A stretch of DNA of 13,935 nucleotides from an uncultured Clostridia bacterium (lineage in GTDB: Bacteria; Bacillota; Dehalobacteriia; UBA4068; JAAVYR01): contig CAMNVD010000024.1 in NCBI GenBank assembly GCA_946562005.1, positions 1 to 13,935 of the forward strand, in the 5' to 3' direction. The notes beneath the pieces were generated by a model that worked only from the letters and a program-made list of their open reading frames with translations, did no database searches and was not told where the DNA came from. Shown here in pieces: positions 1-6,323 of this stretch. Numbering within the stretch: position 1 is the first letter of the stretch; the number at the start of each line of letters is the position of its first letter. Both the position numbers and the translations under genes were made by a program.

Positions 1-1856
1 CTGCTGGTGCTCTATACCGTGTTGTAGACTATGAGCATGGTGGTTTTACTGTTTCTTTTGTGAACCAGCTTCCAGTGGAAGTGACTGCACGGTCTGATAG
101 CAATGGTATGCCTGAAACGATTTTCACTAATACCTATGACAAGAAAATTGGCAGCTTGCTTGTTTCGAAAACGGTGAATGGCACCAAAGAAGGTCTTCCA
201 GAGGAATTTACTTTTACGCTTACGATGCAAAGCCCTGATGGTACTGATTTTAATGGAGAATACTTGTGTACCATCGGTAGCAGTGCAGATGGGGCGGCAA
301 CTACCGCAGACGGTATGATTAAGTTTGAAAACGGCCGTGGCACTGTAACTTTGAAACATGGGCAATTTATTCGTATCGACGGTTTATTGGTTGGTACTCG
401 TTATACTGTGTCTGAAACGATGGCAAAAATTGATGGGGAAGACGCATTTGCGACTGTTAAAATCAACGGTAAAAAGGTTACTCCTGTGGATGATATGGTT
501 AGTACAGGGGAAACATTGATTGTAGAAGGCGAAAATGAAGTAGCCTTTTTGAATCAAACTAGCGGTGGTGATGGACCAGTCGGGAGCAATGATGATGTTA
601 CTGATCTTGTGATTCGGAAAACAGTAGTAAACCCTGATGATGACGATATCAACATAGATGATGATGATTTTATCATTATCGAAGATTTCTTCTTTGACGA
701 CGACGATATTATTATTGAGGATGACGACTTTTTCGGTGATGACGATATTATCATTGAAGACGAAGAAGAAGTGTTTACCTTTGTTTTGACGGTAAAAGAC
801 GCTGGTGGCAGACCACTGAAAGATCACCAGCTCTATATAGGCGGTAGCTTTATAGATGGTGTAGAGCCAGCTGAAAGCGGTTATCTGTTTTGTGGTAGCG
901 GTACCTTTACATTAAAACATGGCCAGTTTGTTACTGTGAAGGGTGTGCCAGTTGGTGGTACCTATGAAGTGGAAGAAATTGTTACAGAAAATTACCCTAC
1001 TGCCGAGATAAATGGTGAATGGGTGGAAGAATCAGAGGGTATGTTTTCTTCCGGTGTGATTAAAATTGCTCGAGATGATAACGTTGTGGATTTTACCAAT
1101 TATATGGTAGTGGAAATCGAAGATCCTGATGTGCCTCTTGTGGGACTTCCTGAGGATGAGCTTACTATAACAAAAACCGTAAAAGACGCAAAAGAAGGGG
1201 ATGCCCAAGAATTTGAATTTACGCTGACTTTAAAAGATGCGCAGGGCAGGGATTTAGTAGGTTTTTATGAATTTACCGGCGGTAGCATTGCAGATGGCGT
1301 AGAACCAGCTGCCGATGATTTTGCCTTCATTGTTGGTAGTTATTCCTTTATCCTAAAGAACGGACAGTCCCTTACTATGAAGGAGGTGCCTATTAGCACT
1401 GTTTATGAAGTAACCGAAAAAGCTGTTGCTGATTTCCCAGTGGTGAAAGTGAACGGTACGGTTGTTGCAGTCGCTGATGGGATTGTCTCCTCCGGAGAAG
1501 GAGAAGTGGCAAAGGGTGGCAACGTGGTAGCTTTCACCAATCAGATGGATGCTAGCGACGATGATGACCCTAAAGACGATGATGTTAAGGGGGATGACCC
1601 TGAAAAGGACGATACACCTAACGGTGGGGGTGATTCTGAAAACGACCATGGTGAAAAGTCAGAACAGGGTGATAATTCTCATTTAGATAAACAAGATGGA
1701 GAAGTAGATGGTAAGGGTAAAAAAGATACTGATACCCCAAAAACAGGGGATTCTTCTCAAATAGCAGCCTGGGCTATGGTGTGCGGGGCTTCCTTTGCGG
1801 CTATCCTGTTGTTGCTTTGGTGGAGAAGAAAACATTTAAATAAGCCTTCTTTATAA
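1..1856 (+). CDS. Repetitive cell-wall-anchored surface protein (pilin/adhesin-like domains, TPKTG sorting signal), 5' partial
   Basis: The frame is already open at base 3, so the gene enters from the left and only its last 617 residues are visible; the GTG at 60 is an internal Val codon. The fragment starts with the end of one beta domain (closing FTNTY, 123-137). Three related domains follow, each opening with a (S/R/T)KTV strand and closing with an F(L/T)N strand. Each also has a GxSxxDG loop, an (F/S)xLK(H/N)GQ strand and a Y(T/E)V(S/E/T)E strand. This is the pattern of Gram-positive pilin and adhesin domains of the FctA/DUF7601 sort, which often form Lys-Asn isopeptide bonds. Domain 2 is interrupted by a 45-residue Asp/Ile/Phe/Glu tract. 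After 1545 comes an Asp/Glu/Lys/Gly-rich wall linker, then TPKTG, a hydrophobic helix and RRK. Role inferred: surface adhesin or stalk. Ligand unknown; the family name is from memory, not a search. Confidence 0.85.
   Translation, partial: AGALYRVVDYEHGGFTVSFVNQLPVEVTARSDSNGMPETIFTNTYDKKIGSLLVSKTVNGTKEGLPEEFTFTLTMQSPDGTDFNGEYLCTIGSSADGAATTADGMIKFENGRGTVTLKHGQFIRIDGLLVGTRYTVSETMAKIDGEDAFATVKINGKKVTPVDDMVSTGETLIVEGENEVAFLNQTSGGDGPVGSNDDVTDLVIRKTVVNPDDDDINIDDDDFIIIEDFFFDDDDIIIEDDDFFGDDDIIIEDEEEVFTFVLTVKDAGGRPLKDHQLYIGGSFIDGVEPAESGYLFCGSGTFTLKHGQFVTVKGVPVGGTYEVEEIVTENYPTAEINGEWVEESEGMFSSGVIKIARDDNVVDFTNYMVVEIEDPDVPLVGLPEDELTITKTVKDAKEGDAQEFEFTLTLKDAQGRDLVGFYEFTGGSIADGVEPAADDFAFIVGSYSFILKNGQSLTMKEVPISTVYEVTEKAVADFPVVKVNGTVVAVADGIVSSGEGEVAKGGNVVAFTNQMDASDDDDPKDDDVKGDDPEKDDTPNGGGDSENDHGEKSEQGDNSHLDKQDGEVDGKGKKDTDTPKTGDSSQIAAWAMVCGASFAAILLLLWWRRKHLNKPSL
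147..1544 (+). repeat. Three tandem pilin-like beta-domain repeats
   Basis: Protein-level repeats lie at about 147-557, 603-1103 and 1158-1544. The candidate isopeptide Lys codons are 168-170, 618-620 and 1173-1175. The candidate Asn codons are 552-554, 1098-1100 and 1539-1541. A Glu in the Y(T/E)V(S/E/T)E strand is a possible catalytic acid in each. Domains 2 and 3 are closest, sharing DGVEPA and YEV; domain 1 is more divergent. The copies differ at the DNA level, so they are old duplications rather than fresh tandem copies. Isopeptide formation is inferred from the pattern. Confidence 0.7.
636..770 (+). repeat. Low-complexity Asp/Ile/Phe/Glu tract coding about three copies of a D3-4(F)IIIED unit
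   Basis: The 45 codons consist almost only of GAY (Asp), ATH (Ile), TTY (Phe) and GAR (Glu). After a DDDDINI lead-in, three similar units can be read: 657-695 (DDDDFIIIEDFFF), 696-737 (DDDDIIIEDDDFFG) and 738-770 (DDDIIIEDEEE). The units keep the amino acid order but mix GAT/GAC, ATT/ATC and GAA/GAG, so the protein pattern is better kept than the DNA. The tract falls between the first (Lys) and second (FTF) strands of domain 2, where domain 3 has only a short loop. Confidence 0.8.
1731..1853 (+). other. C-terminal cell-wall sorting signal (TPKTG, membrane helix, basic tail)
   Basis: Codons 1734-1748 read T-P-K-T-G, an LPXTG-type motif with Thr in the Leu position. A hydrophobic stretch of about 20 residues follows (about 1761-1823, ending in two Trp), then RRKHLNK. 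This layout is that of a sortase substrate anchored to peptidoglycan. The preceding linker (1545-1730) is very acidic and probably spans the wall. No sortase gene is in this window. Confidence 0.8.
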
Positions 1857-1884
1857 ATCTTTCCAGATGTAATCATATAGAAGG

Positions 1885-1930
1885 AAACAAGAACCAGCAT
1901 ATGATGTTGGTTCTTGTTTTATATTTTTTA
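1885..1930 (+). terminator. Rho-independent terminator after the surface-protein gene
   Basis: A perfect 11-bp inverted repeat (AACAAGAACCA at 1886-1896 with its complement at 1908-1918) can be extended inward by G.U, C-G and A-U pairs to leave a 5-nt loop (TATGA, 1900-1904). It is followed at once by a T-rich run from 1917 to about 1929. It sits 29 bases after the adhesin stop codon and separates that gene from the dcw operon. Confidence 0.88.
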
Positions 1931-1980
1931 AAATTTTTTAGAAAAATTTCTTATTTCTAGCAGGAAATAGACTGGTTTTA

Positions 1981-1986
1981 TAGAAT
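1981..1986 (+). promoter_or_regulatory. Candidate -10 element of the mraZ (dcw) promoter
   Basis: TAGAAT matches the TATAAT consensus at 5 of 6 positions and ends one base before the MraZ-type boxes, placing the likely transcription start inside them. No good -35 is seen 16-18 bases upstream (TAGCAG at 1958 is weak). The very AT-rich stretch at 1918-1950 may help as an upstream element. This is the first position for a promoter after the terminator. Confidence 0.45.
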
Positions 1987-2012
1987 AAGTGGGAGAAAGT
2001 GGTATAAAGTGG
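1987..2012 (+). promoter_or_regulatory. MraZ operator: three AAGTGG boxes at exact 10-bp spacing
   Basis: AAGTGG occurs at 1987-1992, 1997-2002 and 2007-2012, so each box begins exactly 10 bases (about one helical turn) after the last, and all lie on the same face of the DNA. MraZ proteins are known to bind direct repeats of TGGG or AAAGTG type with about this period ahead of their own gene. The boxes lie between the candidate -10 and the mraZ ribosome-binding site, which fits repression by blocking RNA polymerase. Autoregulation here is inferred from this placement. Confidence 0.85.
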
Positions 2013-2054
2013 TTGAAACCAACCGGATTTTATTTAGAAAGGAGCTTGCAACCT

Positions 2055-2486
2055 ATGTTCATGGGCGAATATCAACATACCATAGACGCCAAAGGCAGAC
2101 TAACCATGCCTGCTAAGTTTCGTGATGAACTGGGTGATAAGTTCGTGATAACCAAGGGATTAGACCACTGCTTGTTTGTATATTCCCAAGCTGAATGGCA
2201 AGTAATGGAAAATAAACTGAAAGCCCTTTCCTTTACGAGAGCTGACGCTCGTGCTTTTGCTCGTATGTTCTTTTCTGGGGCCACCGAAGGAGAAATGGAT
2301 AAGCAAAACCGGGTGTTGCTGCCGCAAAATTTAAGAGAGCACGCAGAACTGAACAAAGATGTCATCGTGGTAGGTGTCTCTACCCGGGTAGAAATTTGGG
2401 ATAAAGAAAAATGGCAAGCCTATAACGATGCTACCTCTGCTGATTATGAAGTGTTGGCTGAAAAATTGGTGGACTTTGACCTGTAA
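2055..2486 (+). CDS. mraZ: Transcriptional regulator MraZ
   Basis: The 143-residue product has the usual MraZ length and two SpoVT-AbrB-type half-domains. Each half carries the DxxxR signature: DAKGR near residue 13 followed by LTMPAKFR, and DKQNR near residue 82 followed by VLLPQNLR. MraZ forms ring-shaped oligomers that bind repeated boxes upstream of the dcw cluster and control its transcription. The ATG at 2055 (MFMGEY) is chosen because AAAGGAG at 2038-2044 lies 10 bases upstream and the family begins this way. A longer reading from GTG 1989 would start inside the operator boxes and adds 22 residues that are not MraZ-like. It is the first gene of the operon, 38 bases ahead of rsmH. Confidence 0.96.
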   Translation: MFMGEYQHTIDAKGRLTMPAKFRDELGDKFVITKGLDHCLFVYSQAEWQVMENKLKALSFTRADARAFARMFFSGATEGEMDKQNRVLLPQNLREHAELNKDVIVVGVSTRVEIWDKEKWQAYNDATSADYEVLAEKLVDFDL

Positions 2487-2524
2487 ATGTTGGATAACCA
2501 AATCAGAGAGGCGGGAAAAGCAAA

Positions 2525-3460
2525 ATGGAATTCAAACATATTAGTGTTTTGCTACAGGAAACTGTGGATATGCTTTTACCCGGACAGGGAAAAGTTTTTG
2601 TGGATTGTACTATGGGAGGGGCGGGGCATTCTCGTTATCTTTTAAAACAATCTGCACCTGATGGTAAGCTCATTGCCATAGACCAGGACGGAGAAGCTTG
2701 CGCAGAGGGGCGTGAACGATTAGCGGCTTTTGGTGACAGAGTGGAAATCGTTCAGGCTAATTTTTCTGATTTGTCAGCTATCTTGGATGAGCGTGGCATT
2801 GCTGGTGTAGACGGTATTATGTTAGATTTAGGCGTCTCTTCTTACCAGTTGGATAATAAAGAACGTGGCTTTAGCTATATGCAAGATGCCTTGCTAGATA
2901 TGCGGATGGATTCTGCGGCGGGGCGGACAGCCGCAGATATTTTGGCTACTGGTACGGAAGATGAGTTAAACGATATTTTCTGGCTTTATGGTGAGGAAAA
3001 ATGGGCTCGCCGTATTGCAAAATTTATTGTTGCGGAACGGAAAAATGGGCCTATCCAGACCACAGGACAGCTAGTGACTGTTATTAAACAGGCTGTACCG
3101 GCCGGAGCGCGGCAAGAGGACCAACATCCGGCCAAAAGATGTTTTCAGGCCCTTCGGATTGCTGTGAATGATGAGTTAGGGGTCTTAGAACGGGTGTTGC
3201 CCGAGGCTGTGAATTGCCTGAATCCTGGTGGTCGGCTTTGTGTGATTTCCTTTCATTCTTTAGAGGATAGAATTGTAAAAAATACTATGAGAGAACTGGC
3301 AAAAGGGTGTACTTGTCCTCCCCAACTGCCGATATGTGTGTGCGGTAAAAAACCGCAAATAAAGATTGTCAGCAAAAAGCCTATCCTGCCTAGTGAGGCT
3401 GAGATAGCAGAGAACCCTAGGGCGAGAAGCGCAAAGCTTCGTGTAGCAGAAAAGTTCTAA
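2525..3460 (+). CDS. rsmH: 16S rRNA (cytosine(1402)-N(4))-methyltransferase RsmH
   Basis: The 311-residue protein (formerly MraW) transfers a methyl group from S-adenosylmethionine to N4 of C1402 in the decoding centre of 16S rRNA. The SAM-binding motif FVDCTMGGAGHS is at residues 25-36. Other family blocks are MLDLGVSSYQLD, the helix HPAKRCFQALRIAVNDEL, SFHSLEDR near residue 240, and the C-terminal NPRARSAKLR. The Cys-rich piece CTCPPQLPICVC near residue 270 is also usual for RsmH. ATG 2525 follows a GAGGCGGG-type ribosome site about 10 bases upstream. Length and gene position, directly after mraZ, are normal. Confidence 0.97.
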   Translation: MEFKHISVLLQETVDMLLPGQGKVFVDCTMGGAGHSRYLLKQSAPDGKLIAIDQDGEACAEGRERLAAFGDRVEIVQANFSDLSAILDERGIAGVDGIMLDLGVSSYQLDNKERGFSYMQDALLDMRMDSAAGRTAADILATGTEDELNDIFWLYGEEKWARRIAKFIVAERKNGPIQTTGQLVTVIKQAVPAGARQEDQHPAKRCFQALRIAVNDELGVLERVLPEAVNCLNPGGRLCVISFHSLEDRIVKNTMRELAKGCTCPPQLPICVCGKKPQIKIVSKKPILPSEAEIAENPRARSAKLRVAEKF

Positions 3461-3465
3461 ATAGC

Positions 3466-3472
3466 AGGGAGG
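3466..3472 (+). promoter_or_regulatory. Shine-Dalgarno site that decides the ftsL start
   Basis: AGGGAGG directly abuts ATG 3473, leaving no spacer, whereas the in-frame GTG at 3482 lies 9 bases downstream, a normal distance. The GTG is therefore the better start. Confidence 0.6.
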
Positions 3473-3481
3473 ATGCATAAA

Positions 3482-4027
3482 GTGATAGCAGCTAAAAGAG
3501 ATGTGTATACAACTGAATTTGAATATGATTTACCGGACTATAGCCGGGATGAACAGGAATATTTGCAAGTCGTAGAATATAACGGTGTAGATAAAAAGAC
3601 TGCTCTTCGCAAAGATAAGCTTGTCTTGGTAGTGGGGATTCTCTGTATGTTTTCTTTGGCTCTGCTTTATACCTTTATGGCGGCGCAAATCACTATGGGC
3701 GGCTATACCATTAATGCATTAAAAGCAGATATTGAAACTATCGAGAACCAAAACCACCGGCTGACTTTAGAAATCGAAGAAAAAAGCTCCCTGAAACGAA
3801 TCGAAACATTAGCCCGGACAGAATTGGGCATGATTGCTTCCAACGGGAAAAATGTTTATTATGTGGCAATGGACACAGCTGCTCCTGTCCTTGTTGATAG
3901 TCAAATGCCGCAAACCAGCCAGACAAATCAGGCGGTTGTTGCAGAGAAAGCACAAGAATCTCAAACGGAAAAAAATAAAAATGCACATCCTGTCTTTTTA
4001 GCATTAAATAAGCTGTTTTTTGAATAA
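3482..4027 (+). CDS. ftsL: Cell division protein FtsL-like (bitopic, coiled coil)
   Basis: The product has 181 residues from GTG 3482 (three more if ATG 3473 is used). It has an N-terminal cytoplasmic part of about 45 residues, a single membrane helix (about 46-68) and an extracytoplasmic coiled coil (about 74-112). A short block, LARTELGMI, follows and is typical of FtsL/DivIC proteins. The tail, about 60 residues rich in Gln, Thr and Lys, looks disordered. FtsL joins FtsB/DivIC and FtsQ/DivIB to activate the septal FtsW-PBP pair. Sequence conservation in this family is poor, so the call rests on topology plus position between rsmH and the PBP gene. The stop codon lies in the loop of a strong hairpin. 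Confidence 0.85.
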   Translation: MIAAKRDVYTTEFEYDLPDYSRDEQEYLQVVEYNGVDKKTALRKDKLVLVVGILCMFSLALLYTFMAAQITMGGYTINALKADIETIENQNHRLTLEIEEKSSLKRIETLARTELGMIASNGKNVYYVAMDTAAPVLVDSQMPQTSQTNQAVVAEKAQESQTEKNKNAHPVFLALNKLFFE

Positions 4028-4039
4028 AACAGCTTATTT
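4006..4039 (+). terminator. Perfect 14-bp hairpin across the ftsL stop codon (attenuator or processing stem)
   Basis: AAATAAGCTGTTTT at 4006-4019 pairs perfectly with 4026-4039 around a 6-base loop (4020-4025). The stop codon TAA (4025-4027) spans the loop and the right arm. Only 3 of 14 pairs are G-C, and no T-run follows directly, although a T5 run occurs at 4053-4057. It could be a weak intrinsic terminator, an attenuator that lowers pbp and downstream expression, or an RNA-processing or stability element. It is too perfect to be chance; its function is uncertain. Confidence 0.55.
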
Positions 4040-4077
4040 CAGTGTATTAGCGGTTTTTCTGTAAGGAATAACGACCT

Positions 4078-4086
4078 AAGAGGTGA
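4078..4086 (+). promoter_or_regulatory. Shine-Dalgarno site that decides the PBP start
   Basis: AAGAGGTGA ends directly before ATG 4087, too close for normal initiation there. The in-frame TTG at 4093 lies 6-7 bases after it, so it is the preferred start. Confidence 0.55.
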
Positions 4087-4092
4087 ATGGGA

Positions 4093-6255
4093 TTGCAGTT
4101 TACGAAACTAAGTATGCGGCGGAGAACGGTATTGGTCTTTGCCATGGCATCATTATGTTTTTTTGCGGTAATCTTCCGTCTGGGGTGGCTTCAGTTTGTA
4201 AAAGGCAATGAGCTACAAACCAAGGCGGAAAGTCTGCGTATCAGGGAAAAACCTGTGGCGGCAAGTCGCGGTGATATTTTAGACCGAAATGGAAATAAGT
4301 TGGCGGTTAGTATTACTGCTGATTCCATTGCGGTGTCGCCTCCTGAGATTAAAGCGGACGAACAAGAAGACGTTGCGAAGTTTTTAAGTGAAACGTTAGA
4401 ACTGGATTATGATACTGTGCTGAAGAGGATTTCTTCTGGACGCTCCTTTGAGTGGATTAAACGGAAGGTGGATTTTGCAACTTCTGAAAAAATCCAGGAA
4501 AAGGATTTTAAAGGCGTTAGCATTATTCAGGAAACACAGCGTTTTTATCCCGAGGGGCAGTTAGCTGCTAACGTGTTGGGCTTTGCTGGTATTGATAACC
4601 AGGGGTTGGACGGTATTGAAGTTTCTTTAGATGATATCTTAAAAGGAAAAGACGGCAGTACCGTTGCTGAATATGATGCTAAAAGCCGGCAAATCCCCCA
4701 GGCGGTACACCGTTACAATTCTCCGGTTGATGGCTACAATGTATCCCTAACCATTGATGAAACTATTCAATATTTTTGTGAACGGGAACTGGACCTTTTA
4801 ATGGCGTCGGAGAACAAACCAAAGGGTGCGGTAGCAGTGGTAATGCGGCCAAAGACAGGGGAAATCCTAGCAATGGCTAGTCGGCCGACTTATGACCCGA
4901 ATAACTACGGACAATATGAGAGTGTGGATTTCCGGAATAAGGCTGTAGTAGACTCCTATGAACCGGGTTCTACCTTTAAAATCTTAGTTAGCGCTGCTGC
5001 TATGGAGGAGGGGTTGGTAACTCCAGAAGAACGGTTTTACGACCCTGGCTATATCAAAGTTGGTGTAGAAAAAATCAAATGCTGGCGGCACTATCGACCT
5101 CATGGCAGTCAGTCTTTTACAGAAGTGGTGCAAAACTCCTGTAACCCAGGTTTCGTAGAAATCGGCCTGCGCTTGGAAAAGAAAGAAAAGGGCCTGCTTT
5201 ATAAATACCTGCGGGCATTCGGTATTGGTAGTACTACTGGTATCCGCTTACCTGGGGAAGCAGCCGGGATTATGACCAAAGAAGAAAATTTGCGAGATAT
5301 TAACATCGCAACCATTTCCATTGGCCAAGGGATTGCGGTGACGCCGCTCCAACTGGTAACGGCTGTTTCTGCGGTAGCTAATGGCGGGGTATTGATGGCG
5401 CCTCAAGTAGTGCGGGAAATCACCGATGATGACGGTAATGTTATCACTCCCTTTACGCCAAAAGAAGTGCGGCGAGTGGTTTCTAAGCAGACGGCTGATA
5501 CCATGTGTGAAATCTTAGAGACGGTGGTATCAAAAGGTACTGGGCGTACTGGCTATGTAGAGGGGTATCGGGTTGGTGGCAAAACCGGTACGGCTCAAAA
5601 AGCAGGCAAGGGCGGTTATCAGGACGGTAAATATGTTGCTTCTTTTATTGGTCTTGCTCCTGTAAATAACCCTGAATTGGTTATTTTAGTCGCCGTGGAT
5701 GAACCTAGTGGTTCTGCTACAGGCGGGGGTGCTGTGGCTGGTCCTATTTTTCAGAAAATTATGGAAGATAGCCTTCATTACTTAGGTATCCCAGCGCAGC
5801 ATACAGAGGGAGATGTGCTTCCAGGCGTTGATAACGGCAAGGAAGATACGGTAAAACAGATTATTGTACCTGATGTGGTAAACTTACCTCAGGCTGATGC
5901 TGAGGAAGCGATTCGCATTGCTGGTCTTGCACCTACAGTAGAAGGTAGTGGCAGCGTTGTCGTCAAGCAGACGCCGGCGGGCTTTAGTAATGTGAGCTTA
6001 GGCACGAAAGTGGTTTTGCGGTTAGGGGATGCCGTAGAAGGACAGGACGGCTCTGTGACAGTGCCGGACTTAACAGGAAAACGTCTCCATGAAGCGGCAG
6101 ATTTGTTAGCCGCTATGGGATTAACGATGCAGTCTGAAGGCAGCGGTCTGGTAACGGAACAAGATCCGATTCCAGGTACGAAGGTGAAATCCGGTACGGC
6201 AGTAAAAATTATCTTTGAAGAAGAAAATGCCGGAGCTGCTGTAGTCGGTCCGTAA
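4093..6255 (+). CDS. Class B penicillin-binding protein with two PASTA domains (FtsI/PBP2B/SpoVD-like), septal DD-transpeptidase
   Basis: The 720-residue protein cross-links stem peptides at the septum, probably as partner of FtsW. It has a membrane helix at about 12-34, then the PBP dimerisation domain with the RGDILDRNG block. The transpeptidase domain has all three active-site motifs: S293-T-F-K296 (nucleophile Ser293), S349-C-N351 and K497-T-G-T500. Two C-terminal PASTA domains start near residues 590 (VPDVVNLP) and 655 (VPDLTGK); these generally bind peptidoglycan or promote localisation. Starting at ATG 4087 instead would add two residues, but that codon touches the Shine-Dalgarno site. 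The PASTA pair resembles B. subtilis PBP2B and SpoVD. As it is the only PBP in this cluster, I take it as the vegetative division enzyme; a sporulation role cannot be judged here. Confidence 0.95.
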   Translation: MQFTKLSMRRRTVLVFAMASLCFFAVIFRLGWLQFVKGNELQTKAESLRIREKPVAASRGDILDRNGNKLAVSITADSIAVSPPEIKADEQEDVAKFLSETLELDYDTVLKRISSGRSFEWIKRKVDFATSEKIQEKDFKGVSIIQETQRFYPEGQLAANVLGFAGIDNQGLDGIEVSLDDILKGKDGSTVAEYDAKSRQIPQAVHRYNSPVDGYNVSLTIDETIQYFCERELDLLMASENKPKGAVAVVMRPKTGEILAMASRPTYDPNNYGQYESVDFRNKAVVDSYEPGSTFKILVSAAAMEEGLVTPEERFYDPGYIKVGVEKIKCWRHYRPHGSQSFTEVVQNSCNPGFVEIGLRLEKKEKGLLYKYLRAFGIGSTTGIRLPGEAAGIMTKEENLRDINIATISIGQGIAVTPLQLVTAVSAVANGGVLMAPQVVREITDDDGNVITPFTPKEVRRVVSKQTADTMCEILETVVSKGTGRTGYVEGYRVGGKTGTAQKAGKGGYQDGKYVASFIGLAPVNNPELVILVAVDEPSGSATGGGAVAGPIFQKIMEDSLHYLGIPAQHTEGDVLPGVDNGKEDTVKQIIVPDVVNLPQADAEEAIRIAGLAPTVEGSGSVVVKQTPAGFSNVSLGTKVVLRLGDAVEGQDGSVTVPDLTGKRLHEAADLLAAMGLTMQSEGSGLVTEQDPIPGTKVKSGTAVKIIFEEENAGAAVVGP

Positions 6256-6323
6256 AAGATTTTTGTGTTGGCTAGAATAATATAGATACAGTGAGTTTGT
6301 GATTAAAAATGGAGGAATGATTT

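Noticed and set aside
636..770. CRISPR or other DNA-level repeat array
   Set aside because: Units are 33-42 bases, imperfect, in frame and without spacers. It is a protein-level low-complexity repeat.
384..827. Antisense open frames of 147 and 66 codons opposite the acidic tract
   Set aside because: They are open only because the sense strand is made of GAY/ATH/TTY codons. Their products are low-complexity mirror readings with no ribosome site or family resemblance.
1989..2054. Upstream GTG start for mraZ
   Set aside because: It lies inside the AAGTGG operator boxes, has no Shine-Dalgarno site and adds 22 residues unlike the MraZ family. ATG 2055 has both a good site and the family N-terminus.
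6256..6323. Promoter in the PBP-murE gap
   Set aside because: TAGAAT and TATAGA occur, but no -35-like hexamer is at a suitable distance; the gap reads as ordinary spacer with a ribosome site.
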